DNA of 17,343 nucleotides from DATILI01 sp035476635 (GCA_035476635.1 DATILI010000042.1:1-17343), one strand, 5' to 3'; shown: positions 1 to 8,091, counted from the first letter of the stretch. A program made the numbers and translations. The notes: generated by a model from the sequence alone, not told the origin.

Positions 1-250
1 CGCCCTGTGCGGTGAGCATGATGACGGGCAATTCCGGGCTCGACTGCTTGACCCACTGGCATAGCGCTAGTCCGCTCTCGTCGGGCAGCATTAGATCCAG
101 CAGCAGTATATCGACACCTGCCGTGGGCAGCCGACGGCGCAGCCCGGCGCCGTCGTGCAGCGCTTCGACAGACATGCCGAATGGCCGCAGGTAATCGACC
201 AGCAGGTCACGGATGGCCGAGTCGTCGTCAACCAGAAGGCAGCGTGTCAA
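1..250 (-). CDS. Response regulator, receiver domain (partial, runs off the left edge)
   Basis: This is the N-terminal 83 residues of a two-component response regulator; the rest lies outside the window. The visible part is a receiver domain. It has the acidic cluster VDDD (residues 7-10), the phosphoacceptor Asp52 in LLLDLMLP, and Thr80 in the switch motif VIMLTA. The pattern resembles OmpR-family regulators, but the output domain is not visible, so its target is unknown. The start is a TTG at 250-248, chosen because GAGGAG lies 7 bases upstream and the protein then begins directly with the first receiver strand (TRCLLVDDD). No ATG or GTG in this frame fits as well. The gene lies 92 bases downstream of the fructokinase on the same strand. 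It could be cotranscribed with the polyol genes or begin a separate two-component locus. Confidence 0.85.
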   Translation of the reverse strand, partial: MTRCLLVDDDSAIRDLLVDYLRPFGMSVEALHDGAGLRRRLPTAGVDILLLDLMLPDESGLALCQWVKQSSPELPVIMLTAQG

Positions 251-257
251 AGTAAAA

Positions 258-263
258 CTCCTC
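258..263 (-). promoter_or_regulatory. Shine-Dalgarno GAGGAG deciding a TTG start
   Basis: GAGGAG on the minus strand is followed by a 7-base spacer and TTG at 250-248. This fixes the start of the partial response regulator at a rare TTG codon. Confidence 0.6.
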
Positions 264-342
264 GCTCCGAGGATACAAAATCTTGCTCGCCAGCATCGGA
301 GACGATGATCGACTCGCGTTCGCGCATCGCGCTTCGTCGTTG

Positions 343-1257
343 CTACTCGAAGCCCCACGCTTCATAAAACGCAAGGTCTGTTGGAACTGCTCCTCGCACT
401 TCGCAGATGCGAGCCGCGAATCTATTGGCGCGCTCCAGTGCCAGCTGCAAGTTCCAGCCGCGCAGCAGGCCCACCAGCATCACGGCCGAAAACGAGTCGC
501 CTGCGCCTACGGTGTCCACCAGCCGAACACCCTGCCGCGCCGGCGCTGTGGCCTTTCTTGCCCCGTCCGCGCCGAAAGCGACCGAACCTGCGGCCCCGCA
601 GGTGACCAGCAAGGTTCGCAAGGTCAGATGGTCGAGCACGAAGCTGGCCGCCGCCTCAACCGAACCGAGTGCAACCCTGCTGCCCATCCACGCGCACAAC
701 ATTGTCAGCTCTTCCTCGTTGACTTTCAGCACGTCGGCCAGCGCAATCGCTTCCAACGCGACCTCACAGGTGACATGGCCTTCGCGCCAGTTGAGGTCCA
801 CGTATTTGGGCCCCAAGTGATCCCGCATCAGCGCCATCCCCGTTGCGCGTGACACGGGGCTGCGCAAGGCCAGCGTCCCGCTGTAGAGCCAGCCATCGGA
901 CGCGAGCGAAGCCGCTGCGGCCAGCGCCGGGCCGGTCTCGACCACATCCCAAGCGCAGTTCGTGCGGATGCGGAACTGGTGGCTGCCGTCGGCGGCCATC
1001 TGCACGTCAACTACGCCGGTCGGCTGATTCGCAGTGGCCTGCATGCCGGTCGTCGCCATGCCGTAGCGCGCGAACTCCGCCATCACCAGTTCGGCAGCGG
1101 CATCGCGCCCGACCGCACTGAGCATGAGAGGCGCATGACCGAATGCCGCCAGGTGGCGCGCCACGTTGAAGGGCGCCCCGCCCACGACAGGGCCGGTCTC
1201 GAACTGGTCCACCAGCGTCTCGCCGAATACCGCTACACAACAGGAAGACGTGCTCAT
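343..1257 (-). CDS. mtlZ: PfkB-family carbohydrate kinase, probable fructokinase
   Basis: A 304-residue ribokinase/PfkB-family sugar kinase, the usual length for bacterial fructokinases. It shows the substrate-binding start GETLVD (residues 12-17), the N-terminal signature GGAPFNVA (26-33), the KVNEEE segment (178-183) and VTCGAAGS (218-225). It also carries the C-terminal signature DTVGAGDSF (248-256), in which Asp254 should be the catalytic base. The expected reaction is D-fructose + ATP to fructose-6-phosphate. That is the fate of fructose made by oxidising mannitol or sorbitol, and it fits the last-gene position in this polyol set, like mtlZ of Pseudomonas fluorescens. Its ATG overlaps the stop of the xylulokinase gene by 4 bases (ATGA), so translation is probably coupled. 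PfkB sequences can be misassigned among fructose, ribose and 2-keto-3-deoxygluconate, so the substrate call rests partly on context. Confidence 0.88.
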   Translation of the reverse strand: MSTSSCCVAVFGETLVDQFETGPVVGGAPFNVARHLAAFGHAPLMLSAVGRDAAAELVMAEFARYGMATTGMQATANQPTGVVDVQMAADGSHQFRIRTNCAWDVVETGPALAAAASLASDGWLYSGTLALRSPVSRATGMALMRDHLGPKYVDLNWREGHVTCEVALEAIALADVLKVNEEELTMLCAWMGSRVALGSVEAAASFVLDHLTLRTLLVTCGAAGSVAFGADGARKATAPARQGVRLVDTVGAGDSFSAVMLVGLLRGWNLQLALERANRFAARICEVRGAVPTDLAFYEAWGFE

Positions 1258-2738
1258 GCGAATGCCTGCGCCGCCGCTTTGAATTGCGGCGCCAACGACG
1301 GATAGAGCGCGCGGAACATGGCGTGCCGCTGTTGCAGCATGGCCACCTCACCGGCGTCGGGACGGAACGAGCGTCCTCCTTGCGGCGCCGCGCACACGTC
1401 GGCCTCGTTGCCACCCGCGGCAAGCCAGCCCAGGCGCGCCGCGCCCACGGCGGCCGCTCCTTGCGCGCCGTCGTGCCGGCGCAAGGCGCAGCCCAACCCC
1501 GACGCGAGTAGTTGCGCCCACAGGTCGCTGCGCGAACCGCCGCCCACCAGCACCAACTCTTGCGCCGCGGCGCGGGCGCCCCGCATCGCGTCCCAACCGT
1601 CCTTCAACCCGAACACCACACCCTCCAGCACGGCATAGGCCAAGTGCGCACGCCCATGGTCCTGCCGCAAGCCGGTGAAAACGCCGCTGGCGTTCGGGTC
1701 GTTGTGCGGGGTGCGCTCACCGCTCAAATAAGGCAGGAACAGCGGCGCCTGTGCCCGTTGCCGTGGCGAGAGTTGGGCGGCTTCGTCGAGCAGGCGGGCT
1801 TCGCTCTGCGATCCGGTGAGCCGGGTCACCCAGGTCAAAGCACTGGCCCCGCTCAGCATCACCGTCATCTGATGCCAGCGGCCGGGCAGCGCATGCGCGA
1901 AGGCATGCACTGCCAGTTCCGGTGCCGGACGAAAAGCGTCGCCCGCCAGGAAGACCACGCCCGAAGTGCCGAGCGAGACGAAGCCCTGCCCCGCGCGCAC
2001 GGCACCTACACCCACGGCGCTGGCCGCGTTGTCGCCTGCGCCGCCTGCGACAACGACACCGGCGTGCAAGCCCCACGCCTGTGCGAGGACGCTACGCAAC
2101 TCGCCGCCGGCCTCGCTGCCTTCGACGAGCCGCGGCATGTGCGAGAGACCCAGCCCGCAGGCCGCGAGCATCGGCTCGCTCCAGCGCCGCGCGGCCACGT
2201 CGAGCCACAGCGTCCCGGAAGCATCCGACATGTCACTCGCCGCGTCACCGGTGAGTTGCAAGCGCAGCCAGTCCTTGGGCAGCAGCACTTGGCGCACCCG
2301 CTCGAATAATTCGGGTTCATGCCGGCGCAGCCACAGCAGCTTGGGCGCCGTGAAGCCGGGCATCGCCAGGTTACCGGTGATCGCGCGCGATCGTGGTTGG
2401 ATGTGTTCCAGCTCCGCGCATTCGGCGAAAGCGCGCCCATCGTTCCACAGGATTGCCGGGCGCAACACGCGCCGCGCCTCGTCCAGCAGGACGGCACCAT
2501 GCATCTGGCCGGAAAGGCCGATGCCGCGCACGGCCAACAACGCGGCCGGCGCGAGTCCGCGGAGATCGGCCATAGCATGCTCGAGCGCCTGCCACCAGTC
2601 TTGAGGGGCCTGCTCGCTCCACATGGGCTGTGGCCGCGACACTTGCAGCGGCGCTTCGGCCGTGGCCACGACCCGGCGGCTCTCTTCAAACAGCACCAGC
2701 TTGACACCGGAGGTGCCGAGATCGATTCCCAGGTACAT
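1254..2738 (-). CDS. xylB: Xylulokinase (FGGY family)
   Basis: A 494-residue FGGY-family kinase of normal xylulokinase length. The N-terminal phosphate-binding motif DLGTSGVK is at residues 6-13, the xylulokinase-typical SGQMHG at 76-81 and LWNDGR at 97-102. GGAGDNAA at 232-239 includes the catalytic Asp236, and the second-domain SLGTSG is at 255-260. The glycine-rich adenosine loop LVGGGSRSDLW lies near residue 400. It should phosphorylate D-xylulose to xylulose-5-phosphate, which enters the pentose phosphate pathway. D-xylulose is the product of D-arabitol oxidation, which supports a D-arabinitol role for the upstream long-chain dehydrogenase. The gene starts 2 bases after the AraC-type regulator stops and overlaps the fructokinase start by 4 bases. 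It corresponds to mtlY of the Pseudomonas mannitol cluster. Confidence 0.92.
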   Translation of the reverse strand: MYLGIDLGTSGVKLVLFEESRRVVATAEAPLQVSRPQPMWSEQAPQDWWQALEHAMADLRGLAPAALLAVRGIGLSGQMHGAVLLDEARRVLRPAILWNDGRAFAECAELEHIQPRSRAITGNLAMPGFTAPKLLWLRRHEPELFERVRQVLLPKDWLRLQLTGDAASDMSDASGTLWLDVAARRWSEPMLAACGLGLSHMPRLVEGSEAGGELRSVLAQAWGLHAGVVVAGGAGDNAASAVGVGAVRAGQGFVSLGTSGVVFLAGDAFRPAPELAVHAFAHALPGRWHQMTVMLSGASALTWVTRLTGSQSEARLLDEAAQLSPRQRAQAPLFLPYLSGERTPHNDPNASGVFTGLRQDHGRAHLAYAVLEGVVFGLKDGWDAMRGARAAAQELVLVGGGSRSDLWAQLLASGLGCALRRHDGAQGAAAVGAARLGWLAAGGNEADVCAAPQGGRSFRPDAGEVAMLQQRHAMFRALYPSLAPQFKAAAQAFA

Positions 2739-2740
2739 GG

Positions 2741-3685
2741 CTAGTGCTTCAGCCCAAAACGTGTGTCGACCTGCCGCCGGAATTCGCTGGGCGTCATGCC
2801 CTTGATGTCGAGGAAGCGCCGGTTGAAGTTGGCGATGTTGTTGAAGCCAACCTCATAGCAGATGTCGGTTATGAAGCGGTCGGACTCCATCAGCAGCTGG
2901 CAGGCCCGGTTGATGCGCACCTGATTGACGAAGTCGGTGAAGGTGTTCCCGGTGGCGCGGCGGAAAAAGCGCGAAAAGCGGCTTTCCGTCATGCCCAGCT
3001 CTTCCGCCAGGTCGGCCGCGGACAAAGGCTGGGACAGGTTATCGGTGATGCGGCTGACGATGGCATTGATCTGGTCGAGCTGGGCGTTGTCGTCCACGCT
3101 TTGCAGCTGTGCATGGGACAGCAGGCGATAGTTGGTGCAGCGCGCCAGCTCGGCGAGGAATTCGCAGAACACGCCCAGCCGCGCCAGGCCATGGCTTGCC
3201 TTGATGGCGTGCCAGTGCTCCGCGGCATGCTCGGACAGGCCAAAGAACTCGACGCCATGCCGCGCGCGCTCCAGCAGCGGCAACAACTCGGCCAGTTCCG
3301 GCATGTGTGCGGCCGCCTGTTCGATGGGGTCATGCGTGAACTGGATTACCAGGTCACGCACCGGAATGCCGCCCTCGGGCATGTCCAGGGAAATCCAGTT
3401 GTGCGGCAGCCGCGGGCCTGTAAGAACCAGATGGCCGGGCTGGAAGTAGCCGATGTAGTCGCCGACGAAGGTCTTGCCCGACGACGCGACGATCAGGTGC
3501 AACTCGTATTCGTCGTGGTAGTGCCAGCGTGCCAGCGGCGTCGGGAAACCGTGCGACAGGCAGCGGATGAATCCGGTTTCCGGCGGCTCGTAGCCCAGCG
3601 AAGGGCTACGAGCGTAGTCGTGCTCCAACTCGGGTTGGCGCTGACGCGGAAGGTGGTTACTGCGGCGGGACATCATGCTGGCCAT
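2741..3685 (-). CDS. mtlR: AraC-family transcriptional regulator, MtlR type
   Basis: A regulator of 314 residues from the chosen ATG. An N-terminal cupin-like sensing domain contains WHYHDEYELHLI (54-65) and continues to about residue 120. The C-terminus holds two helix-turn-helix units, around 222-243 (LSAADLAEELGMTESRFSRF) and 271-292, ending in the AraC signature ICYEVGFNNIANFNRRF. The overall sequence matches my memory of MtlR, the activator of mannitol/arabitol/sorbitol genes in Pseudomonas. It probably activates the polyol promoter upstream of mtlE when a polyol is bound. The frame stays open upstream into the dehydrogenase gene, so the start is uncertain: ATGs at 3685, 3676 and 3673 all precede the conserved part, and none has a strong ribosome-binding site. 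It lies 20 bases after the SDR gene and 2 bases before xylB, so the regulator is made from the gene set it presumably controls. Confidence 0.9.
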   Translation of the reverse strand: MASMMSRRSNHLPRQRQPELEHDYARSPSLGYEPPETGFIRCLSHGFPTPLARWHYHDEYELHLIVASSGKTFVGDYIGYFQPGHLVLTGPRLPHNWISLDMPEGGIPVRDLVIQFTHDPIEQAAAHMPELAELLPLLERARHGVEFFGLSEHAAEHWHAIKASHGLARLGVFCEFLAELARCTNYRLLSHAQLQSVDDNAQLDQINAIVSRITDNLSQPLSAADLAEELGMTESRFSRFFRRATGNTFTDFVNQVRINRACQLLMESDRFITDICYEVGFNNIANFNRRFLDIKGMTPSEFRRQVDTRFGLKH

Positions 3686-3705
3686 GGCGGACACACCCAG
3701 GAAGG

Positions 3706-4491
3706 TTAGCTCATGACACTGCCGCCGTCTACATTGAGCGTCTGGGCGGTGATGTAGGAGGCGTCGTCGCTGGCCAGGAACACCGCGGCGCCTGCGATGT
3801 CCGAGGGCGCGCCCATGTAGCCCAGCGGCACGGCCAGGCCAACCTGCTTCTTCTTTTCGCCCGGGGCGAGGCCCTCGTAACGGGCAAAAAGTGAATCGAC
3901 GTGCTGCCACATCGGCGTGTCGATGACGCCGGGCGAGATGCCATTGACGCGGATGCCGTGCGGCGCCATCGCCAGCGCCGCCGACTGCGTGTAGCTGATC
4001 ACCGCAGCCTTGGTTGCGCAGTAGTGGGAGACCAAGGCCTCGCCGCGCCGGCCGGCTTGCGAGGCCATGTTGATCACCGCGCCGCGTACCTCGCGGGCCA
4101 CCATGCGCGCCAGCACTTTCTGCATCACGAAGAACAGGCCTTTGACGTTGACGGCGAACAGTCGGTCGTACATGGTTTCGTCACTTTCGAGCAGCGGCGC
4201 AAGGTCGAACACGGCGGCGTTGTTGAACAGCACGTGGGGTACGCCAAAGCGCTTCTCGGCTGTCTCCAGCATGGCATCGATCTGTGCCGCCTGCGTGATG
4301 TCGGCGCTGACGTACTGCAGGCGCCCGGCATGGGCGGCCAGCAAAGGCGCCAGCGCGGCCGGCGCGTCAGGGGCGATGTCGACCACAGTGCACAGCGCAC
4401 CTTGCTCCAGATAGGCTTGCGCGACCGCTAGCCCGATGCCGCCGCCGGCTCCGGTGAGCAAAGCGTGTTTGTCTTGCAGACGACCTCTCAT
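3706..4491 (-). CDS. smoS: Short-chain dehydrogenase, sorbitol (glucitol/galactitol) 2-dehydrogenase type
   Basis: A 261-residue classical SDR. The cofactor loop TGAGGGIG is at 13-20. Asp38 at the end of strand 2 favours NAD over NADP. NNAA is at 90-93, Asn115 in NVKG, and the catalytic set is Ser144, Tyr157 and Lys161 (YCATK). Several stretches resemble Rhodobacter sphaeroides SmoS as I recall it: FDLAPLLE, INMASQAGRRGEALV and GEKKKQVGLAVPLGYMG. The expected reaction is D-sorbitol to D-fructose with NAD+, possibly also galactitol to tagatose. The start is the ATG at 4491, which overlaps the stop of dalD by 4 bases and follows AGAGGA. The frame is open further upstream, but that part lies inside dalD. 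A generic 3-oxoacyl-ACP reductase label is possible but less likely given these motifs and neighbours. Confidence 0.9.
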   Translation of the reverse strand: MRGRLQDKHALLTGAGGGIGLAVAQAYLEQGALCTVVDIAPDAPAALAPLLAAHAGRLQYVSADITQAAQIDAMLETAEKRFGVPHVLFNNAAVFDLAPLLESDETMYDRLFAVNVKGLFFVMQKVLARMVAREVRGAVINMASQAGRRGEALVSHYCATKAAVISYTQSAALAMAPHGIRVNGISPGVIDTPMWQHVDSLFARYEGLAPGEKKKQVGLAVPLGYMGAPSDIAGAAVFLASDDASYITAQTLNVDGGSVMS

Positions 4492-5906
4492 GCGTATTCC
4501 TCTTGTAGTTGGATGACTCGTTCGGTGGCGCGGCGCAGCGCGGCTACCAGTTGGGGGTTTGCGGCCTCGGGGCCCCAAAGCGATGTGTCAGCGGCGAAGG
4601 CGGCGACCGGGTCGGCAGCGTCGCAAATCGCGTGGGCCACCCGCGCGTCCATCGCTTGGTCCTCATAGGCATACGGCAGGTCGCCGGTGTGCCAGCGCTG
4701 CAGGCAAGCCAGGAACAGCGCCGGTAGCATCACCACCGCCTCTATGCTTTCGCCCCGCGCCAGGCGTTCGCGCACCGTGGGCGCGATGAAGCCGGGAATC
4801 TTGGAAAAGCCGTCCATCGCCACACGCTGGTTGGTGTCGCACAGCGCCGGGTTGCCGAAACGGTCCAGCACCACGTCGCGGTAGTGCGCAAGGTCGATCG
4901 GGCTGGGCTCGAGCACGGGGGTGGCGTCGTCGGTCGCGTAGTCGTAGGCCAGCCGCCGGATGCGCGCGTCCTGCGTGCCTTCGTGGATGTAGCGGTAGCC
5001 GACGAGCGTGCCGGCCCAGGCGATGCAGCTGTGGGTAGCGTTGAGCAGGCGGATCTTGGCTTCTTCGTGCGCGTCCACCGACTCCACCATCTCGACGCCG
5101 ACACGCTCCCACGCCGGGCGGCCATTGGCGAAACGGTCCTCGATCACCCACTGGATGAAACTCTCGGCCATCAGCGCGGCAGGGTCGTCCAGGCCCGTCG
5201 CAGCCTTCACGCGTTCGACCACTTCGGCCGTGGGGCGCGGCGTGATGCGGTCCACCATCGCGTTGGGGCTGGTGGTGTGGGCCGTCACCCAGTCCAGCAG
5301 CCGGGCATCGCCCACGCGCTCGATGAACTGCAGCAGGCCGGCGCGCGAACGGTCGCCGTTGTGGCGCAGGTTGTCGCAGCACAGCAAGGTGACGCCGCCC
5401 GCACCGCGCGCCATGCGCTCGCGCAGGATCGCGGTGAGCGCGCCGTAGACCGTGCTCCCGGGCCGGCCGGAGCGCGCCGCCGCGAGATCGTTCTCGACAT
5501 CGGCGACCGTCAAGTCCAGCTTGTTGGCGGCATCCAGGTAGTAGCCCGCCTCGGTCACGGTGAAGGAGACGATGCGCGTGTTGACGTCGGCGCCGCGCGA
5601 GACCAGGCCGGTAAGCTGTGCGTCCCAAGGTACCACCATGCGGATGGAGGCGATGCGGTCGTACCGGCGCTCGCCGGCCGGCGTCACCGTCTCCAGGGTG
5701 TAAGCGCCGCCCTGGGCCCGCAGCGCGGCGATGGTCTCGGCCATGTCGGGGCGGATGTTGCCGGCCGTCAGCACCCAGCCGCTGTCGCCGGCATCCTGCA
5801 ACTGCTGCAAATAGACCGCCTGGTGGGCGCGGTGGAACGAGCCCAGCCCGAGATGCAGCATCACGAACGGGGTGAGAGAAACGGGTACGGAAGCGGGAAC
5901 TGCCAT
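4488..5906 (-). CDS. dalD: Polyol-specific long-chain dehydrogenase, probable D-arabinitol 4-dehydrogenase (mannitol dehydrogenase family)
   Basis: A 472-residue NAD-dependent polyol dehydrogenase. The N-terminal Rossmann part starts LHLGLGSFHRAHQA (17-30). CDNLRHNG is at 177-184 and SPNAMVDRITP at 213-223. The C-terminal catalytic domain holds Lys284, Asn289 and His292 in KIRLLNATH, with the same spacing as Lys295, Asn300 and His303 of P. fluorescens mannitol 2-dehydrogenase. The forms LHLGLGSFHRAHQ and THSCIAWAG look more like D-arabinitol 4-dehydrogenase (DalD) than mannitol 2-dehydrogenase, which has GVGGFHRAHQA. The preferred reaction is therefore D-arabitol to D-xylulose, consistent with the linked xylulokinase; activity on mannitol is also plausible. 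The ATG at 5906 has GAGAAG just upstream; an in-frame TTG at 5918 is an alternative. It overlaps smoS by 4 bases and lies 288 bases after mtlK. Confidence 0.88.
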   Translation of the reverse strand: MAVPASVPVSLTPFVMLHLGLGSFHRAHQAVYLQQLQDAGDSGWVLTAGNIRPDMAETIAALRAQGGAYTLETVTPAGERRYDRIASIRMVVPWDAQLTGLVSRGADVNTRIVSFTVTEAGYYLDAANKLDLTVADVENDLAAARSGRPGSTVYGALTAILRERMARGAGGVTLLCCDNLRHNGDRSRAGLLQFIERVGDARLLDWVTAHTTSPNAMVDRITPRPTAEVVERVKAATGLDDPAALMAESFIQWVIEDRFANGRPAWERVGVEMVESVDAHEEAKIRLLNATHSCIAWAGTLVGYRYIHEGTQDARIRRLAYDYATDDATPVLEPSPIDLAHYRDVVLDRFGNPALCDTNQRVAMDGFSKIPGFIAPTVRERLARGESIEAVVMLPALFLACLQRWHTGDLPYAYEDQAMDARVAHAICDAADPVAAFAADTSLWGPEAANPQLVAALRRATERVIQLQEEYA

Positions 5907-5992
5907 TTGTCTTCTCAAGTTTGTTCTTGTGAGCGGTCCATTGCGCCGCGCGCCGCCGGCGCTGTACGCGACCCGCGAAGCATGAAATGGGC

Positions 5993-6074
5993 TGTCATTG
6001 CGGGCTTGACCCGCAATCCAGGTATTTGGCGATCGTCGGAACAGCCTGGATGCCGGATCGAGTCCGGCATGACA
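5993..6074. repeat. Palindromic intergenic repeat with two hairpins
   Basis: An 82-base imperfect palindrome lies between mtlK and dalD. Its ends pair (TGTCAT with ATGACA), as do ATCCAGG and CCTGGAT. Each half folds on itself: ATTGCGGG (5997-6004) with CCCGCAAT (6010-6017) around CTTGA, and ATGCCGGA (6050-6057) with TCCGGCAT (6063-6070) around TCGAG. This is the style of dispersed, non-coding palindromic repeats common in proteobacterial genomes. Copy number elsewhere cannot be seen here. In the transcript it could fold and affect mRNA stability or termination between the transport genes and the catabolic genes. Confidence 0.75.
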
Positions 6075-6120
6075 AGTCTTGATCGAAAGCGCGTGGCTGA
6101 GGCCAGGGCCACCGCGGAAC

Positions 6121-6185
6121 CGGCTTTGCCGGGCCGCCGGTGGCGCCCCCTGAGGGGGAGGCGGCCGCAGGCCGCTTCGGGGGGG
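6121..6185. repeat. GC-rich intergenic repeat with short hairpins
   Basis: A second, separate GC-rich element lies in the mtlK-dalD gap. It contains CCCCC-TGA-GGGGG (6146-6158) followed by GCGGCC-GCA-GGCCGC (6161-6175) and a run of G. The two perfect stems with three-base loops resemble the short repeats ending in CTTCGGGGGG that I associate with Comamonadaceae intergenic regions; that link is from memory. There is no T-tract on the minus strand, so it is not an obvious intrinsic terminator for mtlK. Confidence 0.6.
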
Positions 6186-6194
6186 AACTTCATT

Positions 6195-7241
6195 TCAGTG
6201 GGCGACGGGGACCGGCAGGGCGTGGCCCTGCGCGTCGAACAGATGAACCGCGTTGGCGTCCACGTCCACACCCACGTTGTCGCCGGCACGCAGTTGCGTG
6301 CGCGTGCTCTGGCGCGAGGTGAGCTGCGCGCCGCCGGAGGTGGTCACGTAAATCAGCGTCTCGGCGCCCAGCGCCTCGACCAGTTCCACACGGCCGTCGA
6401 ACTGGCCCTTGCCGGCGGCGGTGAGCGTGACGCTCTCGGGCCGCAGCCCGACCACGCCGTCGCCGGGCAGCCGCACGCCCAAGGCGGATTGCAGTTGCGG
6501 CAGCACGCCCGCCGACACCACGTTCATCTGCGGCGTGCCGATGAACTGCGCGACGAAGCGGCTGGCCGGACGGTCGTACAGTTCCAGTGGTGTGCCAACC
6601 TGTTCGATGCGGCCGTCGCGCAGCACCACCACGCGGTCGGCCAGCGTCATGGCCTCGACCTGGTCGTGCGTCACGTAGATCGTGGTCGCACCCAGCTCGC
6701 GGTGCAGCTTGGCGATCTCCACGCGCGTCTGGCCGCGCAGCGCGGCGTCCAGGTTGGACAACGGCTCGTCGAACAGGAACACCTTGGGCGAGCGCACGAT
6801 GGCGCGGCCGATCGCCACGCGCTGGCGCTGGCCGCCGGACAGCTCGCGCGGCGTGCGCTGCAGGTACGGGCCCAGGTTCAGGATTTGCGCGGCGCGCTCC
6901 ACCTTCTCCTTGATCACCGCCGGGTCGGCCTTGGCCAGCCGCAGCGCGAAGCTCATGTTGTCGTACACGCTCATGTGCGGGTACAGCGCGTAGCTCTGGA
7001 ACACCATCGCCAGGTCGCGCTTGGAGGAAGGCAGCTGCGTGATGTCGCGGCCGTCCAGCTCCAGCGTGCCGGCGCTGATCTCTTCCAGCCCCGCGATGAG
7101 ACGCAGCAGCGTGGACTTGCCGCAGCCCGAGGGGCCAACGAAGACCACGAACTCGCCGCGCTCGATGACGAGGTCGATGCCCTGGATGACGTGGGCCTCG
7201 CCGAATTTCTTCTCGATGCCCTTGAGTTGGAGGAATGCCAT
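6195..7241 (-). CDS. mtlK: Polyol ABC transporter ATP-binding protein
   Basis: A 348-residue ATPase of the MalK/UgpC/SmoK group. Walker A GPSGCGKST is at 36-44, the Q-loop Gln at 82, the ABC signature LSGGQRQR at 134-141, Walker B VFLFDEP at 154-160, and the switch His at 192 in THDQVEA. The last 110 residues form the OB/TOBE-type domain found in this group (GLRPES at 265-270). It should dimerise and power the MtlF-MtlG permease. The ATG at 7241 was chosen because the domain begins MAFLQLKGIEKKFG, 17 bases after the mtlG stop; the open frame further upstream is a shadow within mtlG. A stretch of repeats separates its stop from dalD. Confidence 0.95.
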   Translation of the reverse strand: MAFLQLKGIEKKFGEAHVIQGIDLVIERGEFVVFVGPSGCGKSTLLRLIAGLEEISAGTLELDGRDITQLPSSKRDLAMVFQSYALYPHMSVYDNMSFALRLAKADPAVIKEKVERAAQILNLGPYLQRTPRELSGGQRQRVAIGRAIVRSPKVFLFDEPLSNLDAALRGQTRVEIAKLHRELGATTIYVTHDQVEAMTLADRVVVLRDGRIEQVGTPLELYDRPASRFVAQFIGTPQMNVVSAGVLPQLQSALGVRLPGDGVVGLRPESVTLTAAGKGQFDGRVELVEALGAETLIYVTTSGGAQLTSRQSTRTQLRAGDNVGVDVDANAVHLFDAQGHALPVPVAH

Positions 7242-7258
7242 ATGTGTCTCTTGTACGG

Positions 7259-8089
7259 TTACTTCACGGCGCCGAAGGTGAGGCCTTGCACGAGCTGCTT
7301 CTGGCAGAACCAGCCGAACACCACGATGGGCGCGATGGCCATCAGCGACGCGGCCGAAAGCTTGGCCCAGAACAGTCCTTCCGGGCTCGAATAGGAAGCG
7401 ATCAGCGCCGCCAGCGTGCCGGCCTTGGCGGCGCTCAAGTTGAGCGCCCAGAACGCCTCGTTCCACGACAGCACCAGGCACAACAGGCCGGTGGATGCGA
7501 GCCCGCCCATCGCCAGCGGCGCCAGCACCATGCGGCACTCCTGCCACAGCGTGGCGCCGTCCATGCGCGCGGCTTCCAGGATCTCGTGCGGGATGTCCTT
7601 GAAGTGCGAGTACAGCATCCACACCATGATCGGCAGGTTGGACAGCGTGAAGACGATGATGAGGCCGGCCTGCGTGTCCAGCAGCGAACTCTTTTGGGCC
7701 AGCACATAGACCGGCACCAGCGCTCCGACGGCGGGCATCATCTTGGTGGACAGCATCCACATCAGGATGTCGCGGGTGCGCTTGGTCTTGAAGAACGTCA
7801 TCGAATACGCGGCGGGCGCGGCGATGGCCAGGCCGATCAGCGTGGACAGCACGCTGGTGATGACGGAGTTCTTGGCGTACAGCAGGTAGTCGCTGCGCTC
7901 CTGCACCTCGTGGAAGTTCTCCAGCGTGGGCGAGAAGAAGAACAGCGGCGGCACGTTGATCGCCTGCAGCTCGGTCTTGAAGGCCATCAGGGCCAGCCAA
8001 CCGAGCGGGAAGAAGATCATCAGGGTGACGACCCAGGCCACGACGGTGCGGGCGGCCAGCGCGTAGCTGAAGCGGTAGGGAGTGTTCAT
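7259..8089 (-). CDS. mtlG: Polyol ABC transporter permease, MtlG/SmoG-like
   Basis: A 276-residue inner-membrane permease of the MalG type. Six predicted membrane segments lie at about 14-36, 77-97, 109-130, 141-161, 195-212 and 243-261. The EAA loop that contacts the ATPase is EAARMDGATLWQE (172-184) followed by the APLA segment. The C-terminus QLVQGLTFGAVK is typical of this family. It pairs with MtlF to form the transport channel. The start is the ATG at 8089, 2 bases after the mtlF stop; the frame is open upstream but overlaps mtlF. Translation is probably coupled to mtlF. Confidence 0.94.
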   Translation of the reverse strand: MNTPYRFSYALAARTVVAWVVTLMIFFPLGWLALMAFKTELQAINVPPLFFFSPTLENFHEVQERSDYLLYAKNSVITSVLSTLIGLAIAAPAAYSMTFFKTKRTRDILMWMLSTKMMPAVGALVPVYVLAQKSSLLDTQAGLIIVFTLSNLPIMVWMLYSHFKDIPHEILEAARMDGATLWQECRMVLAPLAMGGLASTGLLCLVLSWNEAFWALNLSAAKAGTLAALIASYSSPEGLFWAKLSAASLMAIAPIVVFGWFCQKQLVQGLTFGAVK

Positions 8090-8091
8090 GG

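Noticed and set aside
2744..3709. 321-codon open frame on the plus strand
   Set aside because: It is antisense to the AraC-family gene, which has clear helix-turn-helix motifs.
3686..3910. Upstream extension of the AraC-type regulator
   Set aside because: This part overlaps the end of the SDR gene in another frame and reads as Arg-rich shadow sequence, so the start was moved to 3685.
4884..7394. 836-codon open frame on the plus strand
   Set aside because: It lies antisense to dalD and mtlK, both with full family motifs. Its product is rich in Arg, His, Gly and Ala with no domain, as expected of a high-GC shadow frame.
7242..8000. Upstream extension of the mtlK frame
   Set aside because: It is a shadow of mtlG; the ATPase domain begins at 7241.
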